In this document: positions 15,986 through 24,506 of the stretch, piece by piece | Position numbering within the stretch: the stretch's first letter is position 1 | Layout of the letters: each line of letters starts with the position of its first letter | Origin: AP-15 sp963812675 | Lineage (GTDB): Bacteria; Pseudomonadota; Alphaproteobacteria; ATCC43930; CGMCC-115725 | Assembly (NCBI GenBank): GCA_963812675.1 | Contig: CAWEWR010000026.1 | Span: forward strand, 1 to 64,000 | DNA length: 64,000 nt | Direction: 5' to 3' | The notes under the pieces: model-generated | Seen by the model: only the letters and a program-made list of their open reading frames with translations | The model's database searches: none | Told to the model about the DNA's origin: nothing | Program-made: the position numbers and the translations under genes

Positions 15986-16790
15986 TCAGCCGGCGGGTTT
16001 GGAAATAACGCAAGATCGCGAAGCAGGCGGCCGCGGCCGCGAGATGCTTTAGCGTGTGTCCACTTAAGAAGTTTCTGACCGAATAAATCGCCCCATCGGT
16101 GAATTCAAACAGCTTGGCGAGGGCGTAGAGTACCCCGGCGGCAATCCAATAATGTGTGCCGGTATACTTAGGTTGGTACAGCAAAAACAGCACTAGCACT
16201 GCGAGGCCAGGGAAGAACTGCACCCAGAAGTAGAGCCGCAGGTCGTCGTTCCAGCGCCACAACAAGAGGCTGAACAGGCCGATTGCGAGCGCCGGCCACA
16301 GCAGAATTGCTCCGGCCCTTGCGTTCACGCGCTCCTCGACCACGAGCGCAAGGAGCGCCGCGAAACTCAGCGTCATCGGCAAGCGGTCCCAGAACAAAGT
16401 GCCGTCATTCGGATCCCAGTGATAATAGGACGATCCGATCCCGGTCAGCAAAACTCCCAGGAAGAAAACGACCGTTGCCGGATCGTCACGAAATCGCCGC
16501 AACCCCGCGGCGCCCACCGCGAGGAAGGGAAAATTCGAGACGACGTTCCAGAAGTTGGGAATGCCGAATATGGTGCGCTGGTCGGCGAATTGGTGATAGC
16601 TTTGATCCTGCGGGATCGGGGGCAGCAGCACCAATCCCCCGAGTGATACCGCCAGTAGGCCGAAAAAGACGCCGACAACAGGGAGATTCTGCTTCGCGAT
16701 GCCACGAGTTATGCCGAGAGAATAGCACAAGCTCGGCGAGGCGGAGGAGCATTCCGCCCTCACGTCCGCTTCCATGGTGGGGGCTTCCAT
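15936..16790 (-). CDS. ceramidase-like (alkaline phytoceramidase superfamily) membrane hydrolase
   Basis: 284 residues with about seven membrane helices. Typical metal-binding motifs of the aPHC/CREST superfamily are seen: GIGSSYYHWDPND followed by LFWDRLPMT, and SGHTLKHLAAA near the C-terminus, giving the Ser, His and Asp residues that hold zinc. NFWNVVSNFPFL near residue 80 is also conserved. The family includes ceramidases and related lipid hydrolases; the bacterial substrate is not known. Start ATG 16790 or 16775. The patatin phospholipase gene is divergent across a 148-bp gap. Confidence 0.8.
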   Translation of the reverse strand: MEAPTMEADVRAECSSASPSLCYSLGITRGIAKQNLPVVGVFFGLLAVSLGGLVLLPPIPQDQSYHQFADQRTIFGIPNFWNVVSNFPFLAVGAAGLRRFRDDPATVVFFLGVLLTGIGSSYYHWDPNDGTLFWDRLPMTLSFAALLALVVEERVNARAGAILLWPALAIGLFSLLLWRWNDDLRLYFWVQFFPGLAVLVLFLLYQPKYTGTHYWIAAGVLYALAKLFEFTDGAIYSVRNFLSGHTLKHLAAAAACFAILRYFQTRRLITWPSARPVGLPLPKA

Positions 16791-16938
16791 GGCGGCTTTG
16801 GTTTTCGGGGCGGTGGCTGGGTTTGGGTCCCTGGGTGGGGCTGGGTCTGACGCTAGGACGACCCTCCTCCCAGCGCTACCTGCATTTCGAATAGCATCGG
16901 GCCAAGGTGATTAAGCATGTTCACGCTCAACAAGGGCA

Positions 16939-17994
16939 ATGGCGATGGCTACCGTCAAGGCTGAGAAATCCGAGCGCGATCCTGTTCTCATCGACTTTGC
17001 GCTGCAAGGCGGAGGCGCACATGGTGCCTTTACGTGGGGCGCTTTGGATCGGCTGCTTGAGGAGCCCTGGCTGCGCATCGACGGCATCTCGGGCACCTCG
17101 GCCGGCGCGATGAACGCCGCGGTGCTGTCCGATGGTCACGCCGCTGGCGGGGCGGAGGGTGCGCGCGCCGCCTTGGAGAGCTTCTGGCGCCACGTCTCCC
17201 GGGCGGCATTGCTGAGCCCATTGCGGCGTGGGTTTCTGGACGTGCTCCTTGACCGCTGGTCGCTGGACCATTCGCCAGTCTTCATCGCGATGGACCTGAT
17301 GGCACGGCTATTCTCTCCCTATGACCTGAACCCCGGAGGCTCCAATCCGCTTCGAGGGATCCTGGCTGAATGTATCGACTTCGAGCGGCTCGGGCAGGCG
17401 CCGATCAAGCTGTTCGTCTGCGCCACAAATGTCCGCACAGGCCATGGCCGCGTGTTCCGCAATCCGGAGATCACACCGGACGTCCTGCTTGCCTCCGCCT
17501 GCCTGCCGACCATGTTCCAGGCGGTCGAAATCGACGGCGAGAGTTATTGGGACGGCGGCTATTCCGGCAACCCCAATATCACGCCCCTGGTGCGGGAATG
17601 TAACTCTAAGGACACAATTCTCATTCAGATCAATCCGGTCGAGCGCCCCAGCACGCCAAAAACCGCCCGCGACATCCTCAATCGCATCAACGAGGTCTCC
17701 TTCAATGCCGTTCTGCAGGAGGAGTTGCGCATGATTGCGCTGCTGCGGCAAATGGCGAACCCCGGGAACACTGAGGGGGCGCTGTGGGCACGTATGCGTA
17801 TTCACCGCATTGCCAGCGACATCATGGTTAATCTCGGTTATTCCTCGAAGCTCAACGCCGAGTGGAATTTCCTATGTATGCTGCGCGATGTCGGGCGCCG
17901 AGCAGCGGGTTCGTTTCTCGACACACACGGCGCGGATTTAGGACGGCGCTCCTCCTTTGACCTCGACGCGCTGCTGCAGAGCATGAGCGTGTGA
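16939..17994 (+). CDS. patatin-like phospholipase
   Basis: 351 residues. The oxyanion hole GGGAHG (residues 24-29), the nucleophile elbow GTSAG with Ser54, and the catalytic Asp in WDGGYSGNP (Asp205) form the complete Ser-Asp dyad. No signal peptide is present, so it acts in the cytoplasm or at the inner membrane face. These enzymes cleave acyl chains from phospholipids or related esters. ATG 16945 is a close second start. The permease gene starts 4 bp after the stop, implying an operon. Confidence 0.9.
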   Translation: MAMATVKAEKSERDPVLIDFALQGGGAHGAFTWGALDRLLEEPWLRIDGISGTSAGAMNAAVLSDGHAAGGAEGARAALESFWRHVSRAALLSPLRRGFLDVLLDRWSLDHSPVFIAMDLMARLFSPYDLNPGGSNPLRGILAECIDFERLGQAPIKLFVCATNVRTGHGRVFRNPEITPDVLLASACLPTMFQAVEIDGESYWDGGYSGNPNITPLVRECNSKDTILIQINPVERPSTPKTARDILNRINEVSFNAVLQEELRMIALLRQMANPGNTEGALWARMRIHRIASDIMVNLGYSSKLNAEWNFLCMLRDVGRRAAGSFLDTHGADLGRRSSFDLDALLQSMSV

Positions 17995-17998
17995 CACG

Positions 17999-19453
17999 AT
18001 GGGGCTGTTCGGCGTCCTGCTCGGCCTCGCGCTCCTTGTCTGGCTGGCGTATCGAGGTTGGAGCATCCTGCTGCTCGCTCCCGGTGCTGCGCTAGTGGCC
18101 GCCGCCTTTGCAGGCGGGCCGCTGCTAGCCTATTGGACGCAGACCTTTATGGACAGCGGGTCGCGATTTGTCGCGCAGTTCTTCCCGATCTTCCTGCTCG
18201 GCGCCCTGTTCGGCAAACTGATGGAAGACAGCGGTTCGGTCGCGGCGATTGCCAAATTCATGTCCGCGCGATTGGGGCCGCGCCGGGCGATATTGACCGT
18301 CGTGCTCGCTGGTGCGTTCGTCACCTATGGCGGCGTCAGCCTGTTCGTTGCGTTTTTTGTGCTGGTTCCGATGGCGCAGGCCCTGTTTCGCGGAGCCGGG
18401 ATTCCCAATCGATTGATCCCGGCCGCAATCGCTCTGGGCACCATGACCTTCACGATGTCGGCGCTGCCCGGAACGCCGGCGATCCAGAATGCGATCCCGA
18501 TCCCGTTCTTCGGCACAACGCCACTGGCAGCGCCCGCTCTCGGCATCATCGCCGCCGCGATCATGCTCGCCTTCGGCCTCTGGTGGCTGGGCCGCGCGGA
18601 AGCCGCGGCGCACCGCAAAGGCGAAGGCTACGGCGCGGCGTCATCTGTGCCCGTCGACGCCGTCGCCGAGGACGCGACGGTGCGCCAGCGCGCGACGACG
18701 GCGCGCGAGTTCGACCCACCCGAGGTCCGTCACGGCCGCCCGAGCGCCGAGGTGCCGCCGATCGCCGTGGCGGCGTTGCCGCTTCTTGTGGTGGTCGGTG
18801 TCAATGTCATGATGTCACTGGCCGTCCTGCCGCGCCTCGACGTTTCGTTCCTCGCCGAAGAGCGGTTTGGCGCGACCTCGCTCTCCGCCGTCGGCGGCGT
18901 GTGGGCGGTGGTGACCGCGCTGATGGCCGCGGTTATAGTCGTGATCGCCGTCAACCGCCCGCGCCTGCCGGCGTTGCGCGAGACGATGGATGCCGGCGCC
19001 ACCGCATCGGTGCTGCCGGTGCTCAGCGTCGCCAGCCTCGTCGGGTTTGGCGCCGTAGTCGCGGCAGTGCCGGCATTCGCCATTGTCCGGGATTGGGTGT
19101 TGGGGATCGGAGGTGGCCCTCTCGTCTCGCTGGCGGTCGCGACCAATGTGCTGTCGGCGCTGACCGGGTCCGCCTCGGGCGGTCTGACGATAGCGCTCGA
19201 TGCCCTGGGCGGGACATATATGGGCCTCGCGGCGGCGCATGGTATCGATCCGGCTCTATTGCATCGGATCGCCGTGATCAGCGCCGGCACGCTCGACAGC
19301 CTGCCGCAGAACGGCGCTGTAGTGACCTTGCTCGCGGTGTGCGGTTCGACCCACCGCGAGAGCTATTCCGACATTGTGATGGCCGTCATTGTCGGCCCGA
19401 TCATTGCGCTCGCCGCGGTAATCGCGCTCGGCTCGGCATTCGGCTCTTTCTGA
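17999..19453 (+). CDS. GntP-family permease
   Basis: 484 residues with about 12 hydrophobic segments. The segments FFPIFLLGALFGKLMEDSGS, TYGGVSLFVAFFVLVPMAQA and TFTMSALPGTPAIQNAIPI are typical of the gluconate:H+ symporter (GntP/CitMHS-like) superfamily. A long polar, Arg/Ala-rich loop lies near residues 200-255. The physiological substrate cannot be told from sequence; organic acids such as gluconate or hydroxybutyrate are candidates. It starts 4 bp after the patatin gene, so a role in handling a lipid- or polyester-derived acid is conceivable but unproved. Confidence 0.8.
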   Translation: MGLFGVLLGLALLVWLAYRGWSILLLAPGAALVAAAFAGGPLLAYWTQTFMDSGSRFVAQFFPIFLLGALFGKLMEDSGSVAAIAKFMSARLGPRRAILTVVLAGAFVTYGGVSLFVAFFVLVPMAQALFRGAGIPNRLIPAAIALGTMTFTMSALPGTPAIQNAIPIPFFGTTPLAAPALGIIAAAIMLAFGLWWLGRAEAAAHRKGEGYGAASSVPVDAVAEDATVRQRATTAREFDPPEVRHGRPSAEVPPIAVAALPLLVVVGVNVMMSLAVLPRLDVSFLAEERFGATSLSAVGGVWAVVTALMAAVIVVIAVNRPRLPALRETMDAGATASVLPVLSVASLVGFGAVVAAVPAFAIVRDWVLGIGGGPLVSLAVATNVLSALTGSASGGLTIALDALGGTYMGLAAAHGIDPALLHRIAVISAGTLDSLPQNGAVVTLLAVCGSTHRESYSDIVMAVIVGPIIALAAVIALGSAFGSF

Positions 19454-19538
19454 ATTGCGAACCCGGTTTCGACAATGGCGCTTTTCATCGTTCAACCGAT
19501 CGGCGATTGTTTCTCTACCTCTAAGAAGAAGGGCAGTC

Positions 19539-19928
19539 ATGACATTCAAGGGATGGACGGTCGCTGCGGGGCTGGTATTGCTCGCTCCTTGTGCACCGCA
19601 TGCCGCGACGGAAGCGGATTTCGGCGCCGCCACCACGGCCGACTTGGTCAACCTTTGCACTGCGGCGCCCGGTAACGCGGTCGGAACGGCGGCCGTCAAT
19701 TTCTGCGAGGGCTTCGCACAGGGTGCGGTCTTGGTGGAAATGCAGAACATGGCTGCATTCCGCGGACCCAAGCTGTTCTGCATGCCCAATCCTCCGCCGA
19801 CTCGCAACGAAGCGCTGAGCGAGTTCGTCCAATGGGCGCGCGCGTCGCCGGATCGCATGGCAGCCACGTCCACGGACGGGTTGTTCCGGTTCTTGAGCGA
19901 ACGCTACCCCTGTCCGCAATCGCGCTGA
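19539..19928 (+). CDS. exported Rap1a/Tai-like small protein
   Basis: 129 residues. ATG 19539 follows AAGAAGAAGGG. A signal peptide ends near CAPHAA. The mature part has DLVNLCTAAPGN, VNFCEGFAQGAV, KLFCMPNPP and ERYPCP. The four cysteines and the FC-x-GFxxG core match the Rap1a/Tai immunity-protein family, periplasmic proteins first known as antidotes to type VI amidase effectors. Most family members in alphaproteobacteria are not next to an effector, and none is seen here either. Probably a periplasmic protein of unknown binding partner. Confidence 0.75.
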   Translation: MTFKGWTVAAGLVLLAPCAPHAATEADFGAATTADLVNLCTAAPGNAVGTAAVNFCEGFAQGAVLVEMQNMAAFRGPKLFCMPNPPPTRNEALSEFVQWARASPDRMAATSTDGLFRFLSERYPCPQSR

Positions 19929-19949
19929 TCAACCGCTCTAGGGAACGCC

Positions 19950-20234
19950 ATGAAAAAGTTACTGCTGCTCGCGGCCGTCGCTGTGCCGCTCGCTGCCTGC
20001 GCCGATATGACGCCGACCCAGCAGCGGGCGCTGACCGGCACCGCTGCGGGCGCCGGCGTCGGCGCCGTTTTTGGCGCCATCGGCGGGAACGCCGGGCTCG
20101 GTGCGGCCGCCGGCGCGGGCGCCGGGCTGGTCGGCGGGCTTCTCGTCGATCGCTCCCGACAGGCCCAGGACAGGGCCTTCCAAGAGGGCGTCGCGGCCGG
20201 GCGCCGGGGGACGCCGCCGACGCCGCCCCAATGA
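19950..20234 (+). CDS. glycine-zipper lipoprotein
   Basis: 94 residues. The signal peptide ends in LAAC, giving a lipidated Cys. A run of small residues (GTAAGAGVGAVFGAIGGNAG and GAAAGAGAGLVGGLLV) is a classical glycine zipper that inserts in or spans a membrane. The short polar tail ends in Pro/Thr. It lies 21 bp after the Rap1a-like gene and is followed at once by a strong hairpin, so the two small genes form a unit. Confidence 0.85.
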   Translation: MKKLLLLAAVAVPLAACADMTPTQQRALTGTAAGAGVGAVFGAIGGNAGLGAAAGAGAGLVGGLLVDRSRQAQDRAFQEGVAAGRRGTPPTPPQ

Positions 20235-20238
20235 AAAC

Positions 20239-20258
20239 GAGCGGCCGCTAGGCCGCTC
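20239..20258 (+). terminator. hairpin after the glycine-zipper gene
   Basis: GAGCGGCC-GCTA-GGCCGCTC, an 8-bp perfect stem with a 4-base loop, 5 bases after the stop codon. A T-run is absent. Confidence 0.55.
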
Positions 20259-20305
20259 GAATCGCAGCGCCGTCACCTTCCTCCGCGCACACCCGGATCG
20301 CATTC

Positions 20306-20605
20306 TCAGCGCCATCTCCCGGACACCCAGACCCACCGCCGGCCATTCCACCGCCATCGACCTCGCGACCAATGCCAGCGGTGAGGTCCACGCGGGGGTG
20401 GCGGGCGGACCTGGTGACGTGGCGGTGGCATTGGCGGACGGCTACATGATGGGCGCGCACCGTCGGGGGGGAGCGCCGCGGGAGCACGACGTGCGGGCAC
20501 GACCAGAGAGGGTCCTGAAGGAGCGGCGGGCCGGGCCAATACACCACCGAGCGGACAGGTCATAGTGGCGACAGCAGCAGCTAACATCCGTCTTCGGTCT
20601 AGCAT
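20306..20605 (-). CDS. small exported YXWGXW-type repeat protein
   Basis: 99 residues from ATG 20605. The N-terminus has arginines then a hydrophobic stretch (MLDRRRMLAAAVATMTC), consistent with an export signal. The middle is Pro/Arg-rich and the end is Trp-rich: GPHRWHWSRGRWRW, then RRWVWVSGRWR. The alternating W-x-G-x-W pattern is that of YXWGXW repeat proteins, small envelope proteins of unknown role. An overlapping frame is rejected because it lacks both the signal and the repeat. Confidence 0.6.
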   Translation of the reverse strand: MLDRRRMLAAAVATMTCPLGGVLARPAAPSGPSLVVPARRAPAALPPDGARPSCSRPPMPPPRHQVRPPPPRGPHRWHWSRGRWRWNGRRWVWVSGRWR

Positions 20606-20918
20606 CGCCGACCCCTGCCTGAATTATACGCGCAACCAACTCCAGGCGCACCGCGACCGAGCCTTATTTCTCCCGCCCGTTGCGTTACGTTTCTCAGGAG
20701 ACCGGTCCGTCAGCCCTGGTCGCGCAAAGAATAGACCGATCGAGAGGTTCTGAGAAGCGTCGTCGACCACAACAAGTGGCGTCGGCGGTTCCGAGGCTCT
20801 CAGTCGCCGCTCGAACGCGCCCCGCTCAGTGGCTATCGCTTGCCTCAGCTACTGTGCGACTCGGGCGCTCCCTCGAACGACGGCAAACGTCATTATCCGG
20901 CACTTTCGGACCAAGTCC
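20606..20918. other. intergenic region without recognised gene
   Basis: 313 bp between two minus-strand genes. No ORF with family signal, repeat or RNA structure was recognised. It should contain the promoter of the YXWGXW gene. Confidence 0.4.
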
Positions 20919-22334
20919 TCACTTGGGCAGCGCATTTTTATAGATTGTGCCATCCTTCATAATTAGCAGAAAGTTTTTGTCGGGGTTCTCGACGAGCTTG
21001 ATGTTTTCCAACGGATTGCCATCGACCAGCAGCAGATCGGCGAGTGCGCCCTCTTCCACGACCCCAAGCTTGCCGGGATAGGGATTGATAAATCCGGAAA
21101 GTGCCATCAACTCGCCATTGTCTGCGGTAGCCATCTCGAGCGCTTCTGCAGGCGTGTACCAGCGGACCATCTTGGCGAGTATTGCCCCCTGCTGGCCGGC
21201 AATCCTCGCATCGAACAGAACGTCGGTGCCAAAAGCGGTCTTTATCTTGTACTTCTTTGCTAATTTGTATGCATTGTCCGTTCCGGCGAAAACCTCCAGC
21301 GCCTTCTTGCGGGACACTGGGCCCAATGTCGCCAATACGTCTTCATCATACGTAAAGGGCTGCAAGCTCCACCAGATGCCCTTATCCGCCAGCAGCTCGG
21401 CAGTGGGCTCATCGATCAGATGACCGTGTTCGATGCACTTGACGCCGGCGGCGACCGCCTGTCGGATCGCCCGCGGAATGTATGCGTGCACGGTTACATA
21501 GGTGCCCCAATTATCGGCCGCCTCGACCGCGGCGCGAATCTCCGGCTCGGTGTACTGGGTCAATTCGATCGGATTGTAGGGAGAGGCGACGCCACCGCCC
21601 GCCATCAGCTTGATCTGGCTTGCGCCCTGTCTCAACTGCTCTCTTGCTCGCAGGCGGACCTCATCGGGGCTGTCGGCAATGGCTGCGATACCCTCGACCT
21701 CGGAATGGCTCAACGGCCCGCCTAGCGTGCGCGGAACCTCGAAGGGGAACCGGAAATCTCCATGCCCTGAGGTTTGCGAGATGAAAGCGCCCGAGGGATA
21801 GATGCGCGGACCAGTCATGACTCCTTCGTCGATGGCGCGCTTGAGCCCGAATACCGGGCCACCAAGGTCGCGCACAGTGGTGAACCCTCTCATCAAGGTC
21901 GCTTCAGCCTGTCGCGCAGCCAACAGATGAAGGTAGGAGGGGTCGGCGGTCATCAGCAGCATCTGAGGTGTCGCCGCCATGAACGCATGCCAGTGCGCGT
22001 CAATCAGGCCCGGCATCAGCACCCGCCCGTTGGCCGCAATGATACGGACATTGGGTATCGCATCGACAGTGATCGGGCTCGCAGATATGCGCTCGATGAT
22101 GTTCCCTCTGATCAGCACGTCGGAGGGAGCCGACAGCGCTCCATTCTTACCGTCGAAGATGCGGACGTTCTGAAACAGCGTCACCGTGCCGCCGGCCAAA
22201 GTAGCGGGAAAAGGCGCCAAACCCGGCGCTTCTAAATCCGCATCGCCTTGCCCGAGGACCGCCCGGCAAAGCCCGACCAGAAGGGCCGCCGCCACCAGCG
22301 ACGGCCATAGCGAGAGTTTCAGCTTCCGGACCAT
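20919..22334 (-). CDS. exported imidazolonepropionase-like amidohydrolase
   Basis: 471 residues from ATG 22334 (an upstream TTG at 22388 is possible). A signal peptide (LWPSLVAAALLVGLCRAVLG) is followed by a metal-dependent TIM-barrel hydrolase. Metal ligands are visible as DAHWHA (two His), the likely carbamylated Lys in QIKLMAGGG, TVHAY, EHGHLID and the Asp of FGTDVLF. The C-terminus closes the small beta domain (GALADLLLVDGNPLENI). Related periplasmic enzymes act on dipeptides, cyclic amides or organophosphates. No operon partner. Confidence 0.88.
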   Translation of the reverse strand: MVRKLKLSLWPSLVAAALLVGLCRAVLGQGDADLEAPGLAPFPATLAGGTVTLFQNVRIFDGKNGALSAPSDVLIRGNIIERISASPITVDAIPNVRIIAANGRVLMPGLIDAHWHAFMAATPQMLLMTADPSYLHLLAARQAEATLMRGFTTVRDLGGPVFGLKRAIDEGVMTGPRIYPSGAFISQTSGHGDFRFPFEVPRTLGGPLSHSEVEGIAAIADSPDEVRLRAREQLRQGASQIKLMAGGGVASPYNPIELTQYTEPEIRAAVEAADNWGTYVTVHAYIPRAIRQAVAAGVKCIEHGHLIDEPTAELLADKGIWWSLQPFTYDEDVLATLGPVSRKKALEVFAGTDNAYKLAKKYKIKTAFGTDVLFDARIAGQQGAILAKMVRWYTPAEALEMATADNGELMALSGFINPYPGKLGVVEEGALADLLLVDGNPLENIKLVENPDKNFLLIMKDGTIYKNALPK

Positions 22335-22444
22335 CGTGAGACCAATTGGTGCGCCCAAGAAACCGGAGAAGCCCGACCGAAGGAGCAATGACGCCGTTTT
22401 AGGTACCGCTGGCTAACAAAGCAATGGCGCGTGAACATCGCGGC

Positions 22445-22585
22445 TTAAGGCGCCTCGTTCGACATGATGATCGTGCCGCTGGCGGCGAACATGCCGCCGA
22501 CGCCGTGGCAGAGCTCGGTCGAAGGCGCCGGCTGCGCCGCGCAGCACGAGGCTGAACTCGTCGAGGCCGTAGAGACGGCACAGTC
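22445..22585 (-). pseudogene. thiolase 3' remnant with internal deletion
   Basis: Bases 22445-22513 are nearly identical to the 3' end of the intact thiolase (22861-22929), including CCTCGTTCGACATGATGATC and the ACATGCCGCCGACGCCGTGG stretch. After a join, 22537-22583 resembles 23108-23152 (CTCGAGGCCGTAGA-like), so some 590 bp are missing in between. No usable frame remains. It lies only 270 bp from the end of the intact gene, which suggests a tandem duplication followed by deletion. Confidence 0.7.
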
Positions 22586-22630
22586 CGAACCTCGCCATCT
22601 TGCGGTCACGATCGAAGCGTACGCTTTGAA

Positions 22631-22647
22631 ATAGGATAGGGGGGAGC
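22631..22647 (+). repeat. 17-base exact repeat, copy 1
   Basis: ATAGGATAGGGGGGAGC. The same 17 bases occur at 26227-26243, where they serve as the ribosome-site region of the ABM-like gene. The flanks differ. Confidence 0.4.
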
Positions 22648-22672
22648 AGGCCCAGACGCCGCTCCCTTTGCT

Positions 22673-22842
22673 TTCCCTGCCATTTCCCTGCCGGCATGCG
22701 CGGCAGGGAAAATTTTTTCCCTGCCAGCCCTATTAGGGAAGAGCTGATAAGTAACTGATTATATGGATCGATTTGCGATAAACCGCGACAATTTTGCGCC
22801 CCGAACGAATTTTTTCCCCGTATTTTCCCGCGCGGCAGGGAA
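22673..22842. repeat. cluster of TTCCCTGCC palindromic repeats
   Basis: The 9-mer TTCCCTGCC occurs at 22673, 22684 and 22717, and its complement GGCAGGGAA at 22702 and 22834. The copies at 22684 and 22702 form a hairpin, those at 22702 and 22717 a second, and the outer pair brackets a markedly AT-rich core (22737-22830). The block fills the gap between the thiolase remnant and the intact thiolase. It may be a small non-autonomous mobile element or a double hairpin terminator. Confidence 0.6.
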
Positions 22843-22856
22843 CATTCAGCCCGGGC

Positions 22857-23999
22857 TCAAGGCGCCTCGTTCGACATGATGATCGTGCCGGAGGCGGCGA
22901 ACATGCCGCCGACGCCGTGGCAGACCGAGATCTTGGCGCCGGGGGTCTGGGCGGGGGCGGTGCCGCGCATCTGGCGCACGCTCTCCTGCAATGCGTACAT
23001 GCCGTACATGCCGGAATGCATGTAGGAGAGGCCGCCGCCATTGGTGTTGAGCGGCAGCTTGCTGCCGGGGGCGGTGTTGCGCTCGGCGATGAAGGCTCCG
23101 GCCTCGCCGCGCGGCACGAAGCCGAGATCCTCGAGGCCGTAGATCGGCAGATGAGCGAAGGCGTCGTAAATCATCAGATGGTCGACATCCTTGTGCGTGA
23201 TGCCGGCCTCGGCAAAGGCGGTGGGGCCGGCGACGCGGAAGGCGCGCGAGGACGTGAAGTCCTCCATTTGGCTCACCATCGGCGTCTCGACACTCTCGCC
23301 GGTGCCGAGGAGGTAGACCGGTTTTTGCGGGAAATCCTTCGCGCGCTCGGCCGAAACCAGGATCAGCGCGCCTCCGCCATCGGTCACCAGGCAGCACTGC
23401 AACAGGCGGAACGGGTAGGCGATCATCCGCGAGTTCAGCACGTCTTCGACCGTGATCGGGGTCTTGAAGGTAGCCCGCGGGTTCTTCGCCGCCCATTCGC
23501 GCTGCACGACCGAGACCATCGCCAATTGCTCGTGCGTCAGGCCATAGGTCTTCATGTAGCGCAATACCGGGATCGTGAACAAAGTCGGCGGCCCCATTGG
23601 CCCGTAGGGCTGCTCGAACTGGCCGGCGAGGCTCGTGGGTGCTGTGACATTGCGGGTGCGCCCGACGCCGGAGCGGCCGCTCTCGCCATGGGTGATCAGC
23701 ACCGTCTCGCACAGGTCCGAGGCGATCGCCGCGGCGGCGTGGCGGACATGGATCATGAACGAGCAGCCGCCGACCGCCGTACCGTCGACCCATTTCGGCG
23801 TGAGCCCCAGGTAATGCGCCACCGTCACCGGGGTCTCGCCGGCGGTGGCGATGCCGTCGATGTCGGCGGGCTTGAGATCGGCATCGGCCATCGCATTGAG
23901 GGCGGCGTCGGCATGCAATTGGATCTGCGACATGTCGGGAATGACGCCGAGCCGGGTGGTCTCGGCGGCGCCGACGATGGCGATCGATTTCGGCTTCAT
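22857..23999 (-). CDS. thiolase-like acyl-CoA acetyltransferase (SCP2/DitF type)
   Basis: 380 residues. ATG 23999 (MKPKSIAIVGAAETTRLG) follows a strong GGAGGTAACC. The likely nucleophile is the Cys of GGCSFM near residue 85. The C-terminus lacks the classical GHPxGATG loop and instead has NTNGGGLSYMHSGMYG and CHGVGGMFAASG, the form found in SCP-x/lipid-transfer thiolases that work on steroid or branched acyl-CoAs. It starts 5 bp after the DUF35 gene, its usual partner. Two decayed copies of this gene occur at 14314 and 22445. Confidence 0.9.
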   Translation of the reverse strand: MKPKSIAIVGAAETTRLGVIPDMSQIQLHADAALNAMADADLKPADIDGIATAGETPVTVAHYLGLTPKWVDGTAVGGCSFMIHVRHAAAAIASDLCETVLITHGESGRSGVGRTRNVTAPTSLAGQFEQPYGPMGPPTLFTIPVLRYMKTYGLTHEQLAMVSVVQREWAAKNPRATFKTPITVEDVLNSRMIAYPFRLLQCCLVTDGGGALILVSAERAKDFPQKPVYLLGTGESVETPMVSQMEDFTSSRAFRVAGPTAFAEAGITHKDVDHLMIYDAFAHLPIYGLEDLGFVPRGEAGAFIAERNTAPGSKLPLNTNGGGLSYMHSGMYGMYALQESVRQMRGTAPAQTPGAKISVCHGVGGMFAASGTIIMSNEAP

Positions 24000-24004
24000 C
24001 GCGG

Positions 24005-24415
24005 TTACCTCCGCGCCGGGCGGAAGAGGGGGAGGGTGATCTCGTCGTCGAGCTTCTCGAAGGCGATTTCGACCGGCATGTCGAGCTGCAAGGCCTCGGG
24101 GGTCTGCGGGCACCCCGTGATGTTGGTCATCATCCGCGGCCCCTCGTCGAGCTCGACGACGGCGATCGCGTAGGGCGGCGTGAAGCCCGGCACCGGGCGG
24201 TGGTGGATCACATAGGAATAGAGCCGGCCCTTGCCGCTGGCGGCGAACACGGCAACGTCGCGCGCCGCGCAGGCGGGGCAGAACGGCCGCGGCGGGAAAT
24301 ACACCTTGCCGCAGGCCTTGCAGCGTTGAAGGCGCAATTCGCCGGCCCGCGTGCCGTCCCAGAAATGCTGCGTCTCGGGCGTCGGCTGCGGCCGCGCGCG
24401 TCTTCCTTCGGACAT
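24005..24415 (-). CDS. DUF35 Zn-ribbon/OB-fold acyl-CoA-binding protein
   Basis: 136 residues from ATG 24415 behind GGGAGAG. The N-terminal helix is followed by a zinc ribbon (CKACGKVYFPPRPFCPAC) and an OB-fold domain (GRLYSYVIHHRPVPGF to ALQLDMPVEIAFE). DUF35 proteins form complexes with SCP2-type thiolases or hydratases and are needed for their activity, as in steroid side-chain breakdown. Its place directly upstream of the thiolase supports that role here. Confidence 0.92.
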   Translation of the reverse strand: MSEGRRARPQPTPETQHFWDGTRAGELRLQRCKACGKVYFPPRPFCPACAARDVAVFAASGKGRLYSYVIHHRPVPGFTPPYAIAVVELDEGPRMMTNITGCPQTPEALQLDMPVEIAFEKLDDEITLPLFRPARR

Positions 24416-24506
24416 GCTTGTCTCTCCCTCACACCATCCGATTGGGACTTTGACGCCTGCCGAGAATTCGGGCAAACGGATTGCAGCATTACCGGAGGAG
24501 GCGCGT

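Noticed and set aside
20248..20547. Alternative minus-strand frame overlapping the YXWGXW-type protein
   Set aside because: It lacks an export signal and the Trp-x-Gly-x-Trp pattern found in the chosen frame.
22794..24173. Plus-strand open frame of 459 residues
   Set aside because: Antisense to the thiolase-DUF35 pair; no motif and composition typical of shadows.
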